Assembly: GCA_003138855.1 (NCBI GenBank)
Contig: PLHF01000011.1
Span: 79,580 to 143,579, forward strand
Direction of reading: 5' to 3'
Length of the DNA stretch: 64,000 nt
Source: Acidimicrobiaceae bacterium
GTDB lineage: Bacteria > Actinomycetota > Acidimicrobiia > Acidimicrobiales > RAAP-2
The notes below the pieces were generated by a model. That model made no database searches. It saw only the letters and a program-made list of their open reading frames with translations, and had not been told where the DNA came from. Shown here piece after piece: positions 16,647 to 26,262 of this stretch. A program made the position numbers and the translations under genes. Each line of letters starts with the position of its first letter. Positions within the stretch are counted from its first letter, which is position 1.

Positions 16647-18140
16647 ATGGCCATCCCCAAGGTCTGTGGAATCGAGACGGAGTACGGCATCCAGGTGGTG
16701 GGCGGCGACCCCAACCCGATTGCCGCCTCGTCCTTGCTTATCAACGCCTATGCCCACGACGTGGCCCGCCAGCAGACCGAGTGGGACTTCGAGGACGAGG
16801 CCCCGGGCAACGACGCCCGTGGGTTCGCCCGGGAGGGATCGATGCCGCCGCAGGTCGAGACCCATCTCGTGAACACGGTGCTCACCAACGGGGCCCGTTT
16901 CTACGTGGACCACGCCCACCCCGAGTTCTCCACGCCCGAGTGCAGCGATGCCCTCGAATGCGTCCGGTACGACCGTGCCGGCGAGGTGGTCCTGATCCGC
17001 GCCATGGAGGCCGCCGACCTCACTGTTCGGGACGGCTCCCATCTGGTCATCTACAAGAACAACTCGGACGGCAAGGGGAATTCCTACGGCACCCACGAGA
17101 ACTACCTGATGGACCGCGCCGCGCCGTTCACCCGCATCGTGGCCGGGGTCACGCCACACTTCGTCACCCGGCAGATCTTCGCCGGCGCCGGGAAGGTCGG
17201 CGCCGAGACCTCGGTCCACGACGGTCAGCGGGTGGACTTCCAGCTCTCCCAGCGAGCGGAGTTCTTCGAGGAGCAGGTGGGCCTCGAGACGACGTTGAAG
17301 CGGCCCATCGTCAACACACGGGACGAGCCGCACGCCGATCCGCACCGCTACCGGAGGCTGCACGTCATCGTGGGCGACGCCAACCTGGCCGAGGTGGCCA
17401 CCTTCTTGAAGGTGGGGACCACCTCGCTGGTCCTGGCCATGATCGAGGACGATGTCTCGGGGAGCCGGAGCCTGGCCCTGGCCGACCCGGTGACCGCCAT
17501 GCACGAGGTGGCCCTCGATCGGACCTTCTCCCGACCGCTGCGGATGGCAGACGGTTCCACGGCGACGGCGCTGGCCATCCAGTGGGAGCTCTACTCGCTG
17601 GCCCGGAAGTACGCCGACGACCGGGGACTCGAATGCATGGGCGCCGAGGGCATCGGCGAGGAGGTGCTCAGTCGGTGGGAGAACGTGCTCAACGGCCTGG
17701 AGACCGATCCGATGTCCCTGGCCGGCCAGCTCGACTGGGTGGCCAAGCTGCAGCTCATCGAGGCCTACCGGCAGCGCCACGGCTGTGCCTGGGACGACCC
17801 CCGGCTGGCGGCACTGGACCTCCAGTACCACGATCTGCGGCCGTCGCGGTCGCTGTTCGCCCGATTGGACACCGAGCGGATCGTCGCCGAGGCGTCCGTG
17901 GTCGCTGCCGTCGTGGAGCCGCCTCGGGGCACCCGCGCCTGGTTCCGGGGCCAGTGCCTCAAGAAATGGCCCACGGCGGTGGTCACCGCCAACTGGGATT
18001 CGCTGGTGTTCGACCTCGGCGCCGACCCCCTGCGGCGCGTCCCTATGATGGATCCCCTGAAGGGTACGGCGGAACACGTCGAAGAACTATTGAACGCATG
18101 TGCGAGTCCGTCCGAGCTGTTGGACCGACTGAGCGGCTAG
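16647..18140 (+). CDS. dop: Depupylase/deamidase Dop
   Basis: The 497-residue protein belongs to the carboxylate-amine-ligase-like Dop/PafA family and begins with GIETEYGIQV, the ATP/Mg-binding strand. It contains NTRDEPHAD and the Dop-specific insertion region near the N terminus (residues about 40-75). Dop removes Pup from substrates and, in organisms with Pup-GGQ, deamidates the terminal Gln. Here pup encodes GGE directly, so only depupylation should be needed. It is upstream of pup with an 11-base gap. Confidence 0.95.
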   Translation: MAIPKVCGIETEYGIQVVGGDPNPIAASSLLINAYAHDVARQQTEWDFEDEAPGNDARGFAREGSMPPQVETHLVNTVLTNGARFYVDHAHPEFSTPECSDALECVRYDRAGEVVLIRAMEAADLTVRDGSHLVIYKNNSDGKGNSYGTHENYLMDRAAPFTRIVAGVTPHFVTRQIFAGAGKVGAETSVHDGQRVDFQLSQRAEFFEEQVGLETTLKRPIVNTRDEPHADPHRYRRLHVIVGDANLAEVATFLKVGTTSLVLAMIEDDVSGSRSLALADPVTAMHEVALDRTFSRPLRMADGSTATALAIQWELYSLARKYADDRGLECMGAEGIGEEVLSRWENVLNGLETDPMSLAGQLDWVAKLQLIEAYRQRHGCAWDDPRLAALDLQYHDLRPSRSLFARLDTERIVAEASVVAAVVEPPRGTRAWFRGQCLKKWPTAVVTANWDSLVFDLGADPLRRVPMMDPLKGTAEHVEELLNACASPSELLDRLSG

Positions 18141-18151
18141 GGAGAGCAGAG

Positions 18152-18346
18152 ATGGCAGAACGAGAGCAGAAGAAGAGGGCCTCGCCCGAACGCGCCGATG
18201 AGGTCGTCGAGGAGGTGCCGGCAGCATCGGCCGCCGGCGACAAGCTCAAGGCCGAGCTCGATGATCTGCTCGACGAGATCGACGAGGTTCTCGAGGACAA
18301 CGCCGAGGAGTTCGTGCGCAACTACGTACAAAAGGGCGGCGAGTAG
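18152..18346 (+). CDS. pup: Prokaryotic ubiquitin-like protein Pup (C-terminal GGE)
   Basis: The 64-residue disordered acidic protein has a helical coiled-coil-binding segment (KLKAELDDLLDEIDEVLEDN) and ends NYVQKGGE. The terminal Glu is the residue ligated to substrate lysines by PafA. Because Glu is encoded, deamidation by Dop is not required before conjugation. An A/G-rich GGGAGAG stretch lies just upstream of the ATG. It sits between dop and prcB. Confidence 0.95.
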   Translation: MAEREQKKRASPERADEVVEEVPAASAAGDKLKAELDDLLDEIDEVLEDNAEEFVRNYVQKGGE

Positions 18347-18351
18347 CACCG

Positions 18352-19167
18352 GTGACCCTGCCGCTCTTTTCGACCACCGACGACCCCGGACCCGATTTCG
18401 CCGGATTGATCCGCCGGCTCAAGGTCCCCACCCCGGCGATGTCCGCCGGCGCCGCGCCCGGGGAAGCCTCGGGGAGCGACCGGTTCCGCCACGGCACCAC
18501 CGTGGCCGCGCTCCGCTTCGCCGACGGCGTGGTGATGGCCGGTGACCGGCGGGCCACCGAGGGCCATGCCATCGCCCACCGGTCCATGGAGAAGGTGTTC
18601 CCCGCCGACCGGTACTCGGCAGTGGCCATTGCGGGCGCCGCCGGCCCGGCGGTGGAGATGGTGCGCCTGTTCCAGACCCAGCTCGAACATTACGAAAAGG
18701 TCGAAGGGGTGGTGCTCAGCCTCGAGGGCAAGGCAAACCAGCTGAGCCAGATGGTGCGGGAGCACCTGCCCATGGCCATGCAGGGCCTGGCGGTGGTGCC
18801 GCTCTTCGCCGGCTACGACCTGACGAGGGGCACCGGCCGGATCTTCACCTACGACGTGACCGGTGGGCACTTCGAGGAGACCGAGTACAACGCCACCGGG
18901 TCGGGTGGGCGCGACGCCCGGACCACCATCAAACTCGGCTACCGGGTGGGGATGGCTCGGGACGAAGCGGTGGAACTGTCGATCGAGGCACTCTACGAGG
19001 CCGCCGACGAGGACTCGGCCACCGGGGGGCCCGATCTGATCAGGGGCATCTACCCTCTGGTGGCCACCGTCACCGCCGAGGGCTTCCTGGCCGTGCCCGA
19101 GGACGAGGTGGCCGAGCGGTTCGCCGCACTCATCGAACGACGTCGAGCAGAGGGTCGCCAGCCATGA
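18352..19167 (+). CDS. prcB: 20S proteasome beta subunit
   Basis: The 271-residue precursor has a 48-residue propeptide ending FRHG, followed by the catalytic Thr49 (TTVAALRFADGVV). Downstream the AGDRRAT and SGGRDA motifs of active beta subunits are intact. It assembles with PrcA into the four-ring core particle. The GTG start follows the pup stop by five bases, and the 3' end overlaps prcA by four bases. Confidence 0.96.
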   Translation: MTLPLFSTTDDPGPDFAGLIRRLKVPTPAMSAGAAPGEASGSDRFRHGTTVAALRFADGVVMAGDRRATEGHAIAHRSMEKVFPADRYSAVAIAGAAGPAVEMVRLFQTQLEHYEKVEGVVLSLEGKANQLSQMVREHLPMAMQGLAVVPLFAGYDLTRGTGRIFTYDVTGGHFEETEYNATGSGGRDARTTIKLGYRVGMARDEAVELSIEALYEAADEDSATGGPDLIRGIYPLVATVTAEGFLAVPEDEVAERFAALIERRRAEGRQP

Positions 19168-19841
19168 CGATGCCCTACTACGTGGCACCCGAGCAGGTGA
19201 TGAAGGATCGAGCCGAGTATGCCCAAAAGGGCATCGCCCGGGGCCGATCCCTGGTGGCGACCACCTACGACCTCGGCATCGCCATCGTGGCGGACAACCC
19301 GTCGCGTTCGCTCCACAAGATCAGCGAGATCTACGACCGGATCGCCTTTGCCGGTGTGGGGAAGTACAACGAGTTCGACCAGCTGCGGGTGTCGGGGATA
19401 CGGCATGCCGACACCAAGGGCTATGCCTACAGCCGCGAGGACGTCGAGGCGCGGTCGTTGGCCAACCTCTATGCGCAGTACCTGGGGCAGGTCTTCACCC
19501 ACGAGATGAAGCCTCTCGAGGTCGAGATCCTGGTGGCGGAGCTCGGGACCGAACTGCGCCCGCCGCAGCTGTACCACATCGCCTACGAGGGGACGATCAC
19601 CGATGAGGACCGGTACGCGGTGCTCGGAGGCGAGACCGAGGCCATCGCTCAGCGCCTGGACGAGGAGTGGGCCAGTGGCTGGTCGCTGACCGATGCCCTC
19701 CGCTCGGCGGTGGGCGCCCTAGCCGGCCCCGATCGGACGCTGCGGGGCCAGGATCTCGAGGTTGCGATCCTGGCCGAGGGCAATGGCCGCCGGGCATTCC
19801 GGCGCCTGGTCAACGGCGAGTTGGATGACCTGCTCGGCTGA
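19164..19841 (+). CDS. prcA: 20S proteasome alpha subunit
   Basis: The 225-residue alpha subunit starts MTMPYYVAPEQVMKDRAEYA with KGIARGRS, as in actinobacterial PrcA, and lacks the catalytic Thr, as expected. It forms the outer gating rings contacted by ARC. The ATGA overlap with prcB keeps their synthesis stoichiometric. Confidence 0.95.
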   Translation: MTMPYYVAPEQVMKDRAEYAQKGIARGRSLVATTYDLGIAIVADNPSRSLHKISEIYDRIAFAGVGKYNEFDQLRVSGIRHADTKGYAYSREDVEARSLANLYAQYLGQVFTHEMKPLEVEILVAELGTELRPPQLYHIAYEGTITDEDRYAVLGGETEAIAQRLDEEWASGWSLTDALRSAVGALAGPDRTLRGQDLEVAILAEGNGRRAFRRLVNGELDDLLG

Positions 19842-19891
19842 GCCGGCCGGCAGCGATCGGACCGGTTCGTAGCAGCCGGCCGTCCTCACGG

Positions 19892-19897
19892 TACCGT
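19892..19897 (+). promoter_or_regulatory. Predicted -10 element of pafA (leaderless)
   Basis: TACCGT ends 7 nt before the ATG at 19905. An in-frame GTG at 19896 overlaps the hexamer and is therefore an unlikely start. Confidence 0.45.
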
Positions 19898-19904
19898 GAG
19901 GGTG

Positions 19905-21263
19905 ATGGACAAACGTATCTACGGCTTGGAGAACGAGTACGGGGTCACCTGTACGCTGCGCGGGCAGAGGCGGTTGAGCCCCGACGAGGTGGCCCGATAC
20001 CTCTTCCGCCGGGTGGTGAGCTGGGGCCGGTCCTCCAACGTCTTCCTCGAGAACGGGGCACGGCTCTATCTCGACGTAGGCAGCCACCCCGAGTACGCCA
20101 CGCCCGAATGCGACGACGTGGCCGAGCTGGTCGCCCACGACAAGGCGGGGGAGTGGATCCTCTCCTCGTTGGTGGAAGGGGCCGAGGCCCGGCTGCGGGA
20201 AGAGGGCATACGCGGGGACATCTATCTGTTCAAGAACAACACCGATTCGGCGGGCAACTCCTACGGGTGCCACGAGAACTACCTGACCAGCCGGCGCGAC
20301 GATTTCGCCCACTACACCGAGGTCCTCATTCCCTTTCTGGTCAGCCGGCAGGTGTACGCCGGGGCGGGCAAGGTGCTCCAGACCGCCCGGGGCGCGGTGT
20401 TCTGCCTCAGCCAGAGGGCCGAGCACATCTGGGAGGGGGTGTCCTCGGCCACCACCAGGAGCCGCCCCATCATCAACACCCGGGACGAGCCCCATGCCGA
20501 TGCGGAGAAGTACCGTCGTCTCCACGTCATCGTGGGCGATTCCAACATGAGCGAGTACGCCACCTTCCTCAAGGTGGGTGCCACCAGCATCGTCCTGCGG
20601 ATGCTGGAGGATCCTTCGGCCGTCATGCGTGACCTGACCCTGGAGAACCCGATCCGGGCCATCCGCGAGATCAGTCACGACATCACCTGCCGGCGCCCTG
20701 TCCGCCTGGCCAACGGGCGCGAGATGAGCGCACTGGACATCCAGGGGGAGTATCTCCAGCGGGCAATCCGCTACCGCGACCGGCAAGGGCTCTCCCCCCA
20801 GGAGGACCTGGCCCTCGACATGTGGCAGCACTGCCTCAAAGGGCTGGAGTCCGATCCGCTCTCGCTGCACCGGGAGTGCGACTGGGTGGCCAAGTACCGC
20901 TTGATCGACCGCTACCGGGACCGCCACGACCTCCCCCTCCACAGTCCCACCGTGGCCCTCCTCGACCTGCAGTACCACGACGTGGATCGCACCCGGGGCC
21001 TCTACTACCGGTTGCAGCGCCACGATCAACTGGACCGGATCTGCGAGGACGCGGACATCATCACCGCCATGTCGACGCCGCCGCAGACCACACGGGCGCG
21101 GCTCCGTGGTGAGTTCGTGAAGCGGGCCAAGGAGCGCCGACGCGATTTCACCGTCGATTGGGTCCATCTCAAGCTCAACGACCAGGCGCAGCGCACCGTG
21201 CTGCTGAAGGATCCCTTCAAGTCGAAGGACGAGAGGGTCGAGAAACTGATCGCCGGGCTGTGA
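19905..21263 (+). CDS. pafA: Pup-protein ligase PafA
   Basis: The 452-residue enzyme forms an isopeptide bond between the Pup C-terminal Glu and substrate lysines. It has the ligase opening [28 protein letters not shown] and [17 protein letters not shown]. It lacks the Dop-type insertion after the first strand, which separates it from the dop gene at 16647. The ATG at 19905 is preferred over GTG 19896 because of the -10 spacing. PafB/PafC regulators, usual next to pafA in mycobacteria, are absent here. Confidence 0.95.
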   Translation: MDKRIYGLENEYGVTCTLRGQRRLSPDEVARYLFRRVVSWGRSSNVFLENGARLYLDVGSHPEYATPECDDVAELVAHDKAGEWILSSLVEGAEARLREEGIRGDIYLFKNNTDSAGNSYGCHENYLTSRRDDFAHYTEVLIPFLVSRQVYAGAGKVLQTARGAVFCLSQRAEHIWEGVSSATTRSRPIINTRDEPHADAEKYRRLHVIVGDSNMSEYATFLKVGATSIVLRMLEDPSAVMRDLTLENPIRAIREISHDITCRRPVRLANGREMSALDIQGEYLQRAIRYRDRQGLSPQEDLALDMWQHCLKGLESDPLSLHRECDWVAKYRLIDRYRDRHDLPLHSPTVALLDLQYHDVDRTRGLYYRLQRHDQLDRICEDADIITAMSTPPQTTRARLRGEFVKRAKERRRDFTVDWVHLKLNDQAQRTVLLKDPFKSKDERVEKLIAGL

Positions 21264-21334
21264 ACAAGGAGACGGAGGGAACGGGGCAGTAGCGGCCCTG
21301 CACTCGATTCGACTTCCCGGTGCGGTAGCGTCCC

Positions 21335-22000
21335 GTGATTGTGCCCGAGGAACCCCCCGCCGCGTCGTCGTCACTGTCCGCAGGTGCCGACCCGCCGTCC
21401 GACGAGGGCGACACGGCGCTGAGCGGCGAGCGGTCGAAGAGCGGCGGCTACCGGGCCGTCATCGAGTGGGCCGTCATCCTGATGGCGGTACTGCTGTGCA
21501 CCGTCGTGCTCCGCACCTACGTCGTCCAGTCCTTCTACATCCCGTCGCCGTCGATGGTGCCCACGCTCCAGGTGGGCGACCGGATCATCGTCGACAAGCT
21601 CAGCTACGACCTCCATTCGATCCATCGCGGGGACATCGTGGTGTTCGAACGGCCCCCGCTCGAGGACCAGGCCTATGCCGACCTGGTCAAGCGGGTGATC
21701 GGGCTCCCCGGTGAGACGATCTCCTCCGAGGACGGGCACATCTACATCAACGGCCAAAGGCTGGCCGAACCGTGGCTCCCCCTCGGACCGGACAGCTACA
21801 CGGGGGCACTCCCCAGTGATGCCAACCAGCAGTTCAACATGCCCGGGCCGGTCAAGATACCCGCAGGCGACTACTACGTGATGGGGGATAATCGGACGGA
21901 CTCCGAGGACAGCAGGTTCTTCGGTCCCATTCCCAAATCGTTGATCGTGGGTCGTGCGGTCGCCGTGGTGTGGCCGCTCAGCCATGCGAAGGGCCTGTAG
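21335..22000 (+). CDS. lepB: Signal peptidase I (first of two)
   Basis: The 221-residue membrane protease has a disordered N terminus, one transmembrane helix (about 45-62), the catalytic Ser73 in SPSMVPTL and general-base Lys119 in KRVIGLPG. GDNRTDSEDSR marks the conserved C-terminal box. The start may be GTG 21335 or GTG 21341; a TAGCGT hexamer at 21326-21331 favours 21341. It sits between pafA and a second, related SPase gene, near the Tat genes. Confidence 0.92.
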   Translation: MIVPEEPPAASSSLSAGADPPSDEGDTALSGERSKSGGYRAVIEWAVILMAVLLCTVVLRTYVVQSFYIPSPSMVPTLQVGDRIIVDKLSYDLHSIHRGDIVVFERPPLEDQAYADLVKRVIGLPGETISSEDGHIYINGQRLAEPWLPLGPDSYTGALPSDANQQFNMPGPVKIPAGDYYVMGDNRTDSEDSRFFGPIPKSLIVGRAVAVVWPLSHAKGL

Positions 22001-22038
22001 GGATCCATCGGCATCCCGTGCGGTAGCCTCGCTGACTT

Positions 22039-22833
22039 GTGACCCCCGACCTCCCGCATGACCCAGGCGAGGGGACAGGACCCGGTGGCTCCACGATGAT
22101 CTCCGAGGTGCCGGTGGCGCCCGTGGCCGGGAGTAGCCCGGCCATCGGTCCGGGACCCAGGGCCCGGTCGGGGAGGTGGGTCCTCGAATGGATGGCCGTG
22201 CTGGGCGTCGCCCTGGTACTTGCCGTCTGCGTTCGGGCCTATGTGGGCCAGATGTTCTACATCCCATCGGGCTCCATGCTCCCGACCCTCCAGATCGGCG
22301 ACCGGATCGCGGTCGACAAGCTCGCCTACCGATTCCACGGCGTCCGTCGCGGGGACATCGTGGTGTTCGCCCGGCCCCCTCTGGAGCAGGCCGACTACGC
22401 AGATCTGGTCAAACGGGTGATCGGGCTCCCCGGTGACACCGTCTCGTCCGTCGGGGGGCGCGTGTACATCGACGGCAAGCCCCTGGCCGAGCCGTGGCTG
22501 CCGCACCCCGAACCGGTGACGGCGCCCAGCCAGCTCCCGGATGCGTTCAGCCTCAATCACCCTTACAAGGTTCCGCCCGGCACCTATTTCGTGATGGGTG
22601 ACAATCGCACCGATTCGGAGGACAGCCGCTACTTCGGCCCCATCCCGCAGAGTCTCATCGTGGGGAAGATGGCCTTCAGGGCCTGGCCGATCGACGATTC
22701 GGTGTGGCTGGTCATCCTGTCGACGGTGGTCGTCGTCGTGCTGGCACTGTTGCTGCTGGTGCTGCGCGGTCCCCGTGAGGCGGGCCCGTCGTCAGAGGGC
22801 CGGCGCCACGAAGGGCCTGCCGGCTCCAGCTAG
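22039..22833 (+). CDS. lepB: Signal peptidase I (second of two)
   Basis: The 264-residue paralogue of the preceding gene has catalytic Ser79 (SGSMLPTL), Lys125 (KRVIGLPG) and GDNRTDSEDSR. Unlike the first copy it also has a C-terminal hydrophobic helix (VWLVILSTVVVVVLALLLLV), so both ends are membrane-anchored. Strong similarity and adjacency point to tandem duplication with later divergence. A TAGCCT hexamer lies 9 nt before the GTG. Confidence 0.92.
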   Translation: MTPDLPHDPGEGTGPGGSTMISEVPVAPVAGSSPAIGPGPRARSGRWVLEWMAVLGVALVLAVCVRAYVGQMFYIPSGSMLPTLQIGDRIAVDKLAYRFHGVRRGDIVVFARPPLEQADYADLVKRVIGLPGDTVSSVGGRVYIDGKPLAEPWLPHPEPVTAPSQLPDAFSLNHPYKVPPGTYFVMGDNRTDSEDSRYFGPIPQSLIVGKMAFRAWPIDDSVWLVILSTVVVVVLALLLLVLRGPREAGPSSEGRRHEGPAGSS

Positions 22834-22904
22834 ACCGGAGCAGACCGCATCGAGGCGGCCGGTCGTGGTCCGGGGTATGGGGCGCCCGCCGGTCACTGCG
22901 CCGG

Positions 22905-22910
22905 TACACT
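22905..22910 (+). promoter_or_regulatory. Predicted -10 element of tatB (leaderless)
   Basis: TACACT ends 7 nt before the GTG at 22918 and probably drives tatB-tatC-helY. Confidence 0.45.
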
Positions 22911-22917
22911 CGTTGAC

Positions 22918-23385
22918 GTGCCATTTCTCAGCCCGGCGAAGCTGTTGGTCATCCTGGTGGTGGCCCTGGTCGTGCTCGGCCCGGACAAGCTGCCCAAGGT
23001 GGCCAGGCAGGTCGGCGCTCTGTGGGGGGACTTCCGCAAGTTCCGCGAGCGCCTCGAGAGCGAGGTGCGTGGCACCTTCCCCGACCTTCCCTCCACCGAG
23101 GCAATCTCCCAGGCGGTGCGCTCGCCACTCTCGTTCCTGGACAACCTGGCCGACACCCACAGCGCGGAGAACGGTGCAACCCCCTCGGCGGCGGGCGGCC
23201 AGGAGGCTCCCGACGTCCGGGGTGACGCGGTACGGCCCTCGGGCGGCACCAACCGACCGGCAGGCACGGTCCGGGCCGCCGAGCAGCCGTCCATCCCGGG
23301 GGTATCCGTCACCGACCCCGGGGGCATTGTCCACCAGGTGCGCTCCAACGGTCGGGCCGTTCCCGACGACCCCGGAATGAACTGA
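22918..23385 (+). CDS. tatB: Twin-arginine translocase subunit TatB (TatA/B family)
   Basis: The 155-residue protein has an N-terminal membrane helix (PAKLLVILVVALVVLGPDKLP), the conserved GPDKLP hinge, an amphipathic helix (VARQVGALWGDFRKFRERLE) and a long Pro/Gly-rich disordered tail. The Pro in the hinge and the tail length favour TatB over TatA. It lies immediately before tatC. It forms the twin-arginine receptor complex with TatC for export of folded proteins. Confidence 0.85.
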   Translation: MPFLSPAKLLVILVVALVVLGPDKLPKVARQVGALWGDFRKFRERLESEVRGTFPDLPSTEAISQAVRSPLSFLDNLADTHSAENGATPSAAGGQEAPDVRGDAVRPSGGTNRPAGTVRAAEQPSIPGVSVTDPGGIVHQVRSNGRAVPDDPGMN

Positions 23386-23434
23386 TCCGACCGGCTCACC
23401 CCAACGTGCACGGATCCTGTCGAGGCCGGGGACC

Positions 23435-24184
23435 ATGGCCATCTCGCTGAAGCGCTCCGGCGAAGCGCGGCCGGAGCCCAATGCGATGACGCTCGTAGAG
23501 CACCTGACCGAGCTGCGCCGCCGGGTAGTGGTGTGCGCCGTGGCCTTCATGATCACCGCCACGGTGGCCTTCCTCCTCTACAACTGGATCTTGGCCTTTC
23601 TCAAGCATCCCTACTGCCAGGTGGCGCCCCACCACTGCGGCTTCTACATCACCGGCCCGCTGGACGGACTTGCACTGCGGGTCAAGATCGCCGCCTACGG
23701 CGGGCTGGTCCTCGCCTCCCCGGTGCTCCTGTGGGAGCTCTGGCGGTTCATCACGCCGGGATTGAACCCCAAGGAGAAGAAGTACGCGATTCCCTTCATC
23801 GTCGCCTCGATCGCCTTGTTCCTCCTGGGATCGCTGGTGGCGTTCGTGACGTTCCCCCATGCGTTGGGCTGGCTCGACAGCATCGGCGGCCCGAGCCTCA
23901 CCGAGATCCTCGATCCGACCAAGTACCTCAGCCTCATCGTGTTGCTGATGACGGTCTTCGGCCTGACCTTCGAGTTCCCGGTGCTGCTGGTGTCACTCGA
24001 GTTGGCTGGCGTGCTCACACCCAAGCAGCTCTCCTCGTTCAGGCGATGGGCCATCGTGTTGATCGTCGTGGTGGCCGGGGTGGTGACTCCGAGCTCGGAC
24101 CCCTTCTCGATGATGGCCTTGGCCATTCCGCTCTACCTCTTCTACGAGCTGTCGATCGTGGTCGGGAAGCTCGTCCGGCGATGA
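23435..24184 (+). CDS. tatC: Sec-independent translocase subunit TatC
   Basis: The 249-residue polytopic protein has MTLVEHLTELRRRVVV at the N terminus, the typical twin-arginine signal contact region, and about six membrane segments with FEFPVLLVSL and WAIVLIVVVAGVVTPSSDP. It overlaps the helicase gene by four bases (ATGA). Confidence 0.95.
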   Translation: MAISLKRSGEARPEPNAMTLVEHLTELRRRVVVCAVAFMITATVAFLLYNWILAFLKHPYCQVAPHHCGFYITGPLDGLALRVKIAAYGGLVLASPVLLWELWRFITPGLNPKEKKYAIPFIVASIALFLLGSLVAFVTFPHALGWLDSIGGPSLTEILDPTKYLSLIVLLMTVFGLTFEFPVLLVSLELAGVLTPKQLSSFRRWAIVLIVVVAGVVTPSSDPFSMMALAIPLYLFYELSIVVGKLVRR

Positions 24185-26250
24185 CCCCCGGGCGTGCCCG
24201 GGGCCCCTCCCGGAACGCCTCGGCAGGGGTGGGAGAGGGATTCCGGGAGCGCTTCGAGCAGGGCCTCGGGCTCCGTCTCGACGGATTCCAACGCCAGGCG
24301 ATGGATGCCCTCGACCGGGGCGAGTCGGTGCTGGTGTCGGCTCCCACCGGATCAGGCAAGACGCTCATCGCAGACTACGCGGCGGCCCGGGCGCTGGAGT
24401 CGGGCGGGAAGGCCTTCTACACGACTCCGATCAAGGCCCTCTCCAATCAGAAGTTCGCCGAGCTGTCGGCCCGATACGGGGAGGAGCGGGTCGGTCTCCT
24501 GACCGGGGACGTGTCCCACCAGCCCCTTGCGCCGATCGTGGTGATGACCACCGAGGTCCTGCGCAACATGCTCTTCGCCCGCTCGTCGATCCTCGACGAC
24601 CTGGAGGTGGTGGTGCTCGACGAGGTGCACTACCTCCAGGACCCGTATCGAGGCTCGGTGTGGGAGGAGGTGCTGGTGCTCACCCCGGCGGGGATCACCT
24701 TCGTCAGCCTGTCGGCCACGGTCAGCAACGCCGCCGACTTCGGGGCGTGGCTCACCTCCATCCGTGGCAGGACCAGGGTGGTGGTGGAGACCCACCGGCC
24801 GGTGACGCTGCACCACCATTTCGCCGTGTCCGAGCGGGGACGCGACGGACTCATCGTCCTCCCACTGCTGCGGAACGGAAAGCCCAACCCGGACGGCATC
24901 GCCCTGGACGACAGGCGCCGGCGCAATCCCCGGCACCGGTACCGGGCACCCCGGAGGACCGAGGTCGTGGAGTACTTGGCGTCGGCCGGGATGCTGCCGG
25001 CCATCACCTTCATCTTCTCGAGGGCGGCCTGTGACGACGCCACCCGCCAGTGCCTGCAGGACGGCGTCCGCCTGACGACACCCGAGGAGCGGACGCGCAT
25101 CCGCATGCTCACCGAGGCCTCCGTCGAGCGGCTCGGCGACGACGACCTGCGGACCCTCGGGTACGGGCCGTGGTCGGCAGCTCTCGAGTCGGGCATCGCC
25201 CCGCACCATGCCGGGTTGGTCCCTGCCTTCCGCCAGGCGGTCGAACGGTGCTTCTCCGAGGGCCTACTGAAGGTGGTGTTCGCCACCGAGACGCTGGCCC
25301 TCGGGATCAACATGCCCGCCCGGACCGTCGTGGTCGAGCGGTTCGCCAAGTTCCGGGGTAGCGACACCTCGGCCCTCACCTCGGGCGAGTACCAACAGCT
25401 GACCGGCCGCGCCGGCCGGCGTGGCATCGACACCGTGGGCCACGCCTTCGTCCTGTGGTCGGCTGCGTCCCCGTTCAGCCTGGTGGCCCGCACCGCTCTG
25501 GCCCCGCCGCCGGACCTGTTGTCGTCGTTCCATCCGACGTACAACCTGGCCGTTAACCTGGTGCGGCGCTGGTCGCGGGAGGACGCCCACGGCCTGCTTG
25601 CCGCCTCGTACGGGCAGTGGCAGGCGCCTGCCGGCTCGGAGTCGTTGCCCGCCCTGCTCGACCGGCGCCTGGCCATCCTCGAGAAGCGGGGCTTCGTCGA
25701 CGGATGGGAGCTGACCGAGGCCGGGTACGCCCTCGCCAGCATCTACCACGAGTCGGACCTGCTGGTGGCCGAGGCCCTCCGGGGTGGGCTGCTCGACGGA
25801 CTCGATCCGGCGTCGCTGGCCGGTGTGGCCTCGGCGTTGACGTTCGAGGCCCGGCGGAGTTCGGAGGACGCCGCCGAGCCACACGGCAAGAAGGTGATCG
25901 ACCGCCTGGCCCGGCTCGATGCAGTGGCCGGCGAGCTCCGGGCCGACGAGCGCCGGGTCGGCCTGCGTCGTACCCGGCGCCCCGATGCCGGCCTTGTCCG
26001 GGCGGTGACCGGCTGGGCCAAGGGGGCCACCCTCGACACGGTGCTGAGGGATGCCGACGTCGCTCCCGGCGACTTCGTCCGCAATGTCCGCCAACTGATC
26101 GACCTGGTGCGCCAACTGGCCCAGGTGGCGGCCGAGACCGGCACGCGGGAGTCGGCCCAGATGGCTGTGGCCCTGCTCAAGCGGGGTGTGGTGGGGGCGG
26201 ACGACCCCGCCGCGCTGGGGTCCGCCACTGACCCACCACTGCCGTCCTAG
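24181..26250 (+). CDS. helY: Ski2-like DEVH helicase, HelY type
   Basis: The 689-residue superfamily 2 helicase has motif I APTGSGKT, motif II DEVH, SAT (motif III) and the motif VI segment QLTGRAGRRGID. FRKAVER-type and HHAGL elements place it with Ski2/Mtr4-like RNA helicases, and the gene order pafA...tatA/B-tatC-helY matches mycobacteria. The start at the ATGA overlap with tatC is preferred, because the frame remains open far upstream inside tatC. Its role is probably RNA processing. Confidence 0.88.
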   Translation: MTPGRARGPSRNASAGVGEGFRERFEQGLGLRLDGFQRQAMDALDRGESVLVSAPTGSGKTLIADYAAARALESGGKAFYTTPIKALSNQKFAELSARYGEERVGLLTGDVSHQPLAPIVVMTTEVLRNMLFARSSILDDLEVVVLDEVHYLQDPYRGSVWEEVLVLTPAGITFVSLSATVSNAADFGAWLTSIRGRTRVVVETHRPVTLHHHFAVSERGRDGLIVLPLLRNGKPNPDGIALDDRRRRNPRHRYRAPRRTEVVEYLASAGMLPAITFIFSRAACDDATRQCLQDGVRLTTPEERTRIRMLTEASVERLGDDDLRTLGYGPWSAALESGIAPHHAGLVPAFRQAVERCFSEGLLKVVFATETLALGINMPARTVVVERFAKFRGSDTSALTSGEYQQLTGRAGRRGIDTVGHAFVLWSAASPFSLVARTALAPPPDLLSSFHPTYNLAVNLVRRWSREDAHGLLAASYGQWQAPAGSESLPALLDRRLAILEKRGFVDGWELTEAGYALASIYHESDLLVAEALRGGLLDGLDPASLAGVASALTFEARRSSEDAAEPHGKKVIDRLARLDAVAGELRADERRVGLRRTRRPDAGLVRAVTGWAKGATLDTVLRDADVAPGDFVRNVRQLIDLVRQLAQVAAETGTRESAQMAVALLKRGVVGADDPAALGSATDPPLPS

Positions 26251-26262
26251 TGTGATCTGGGC

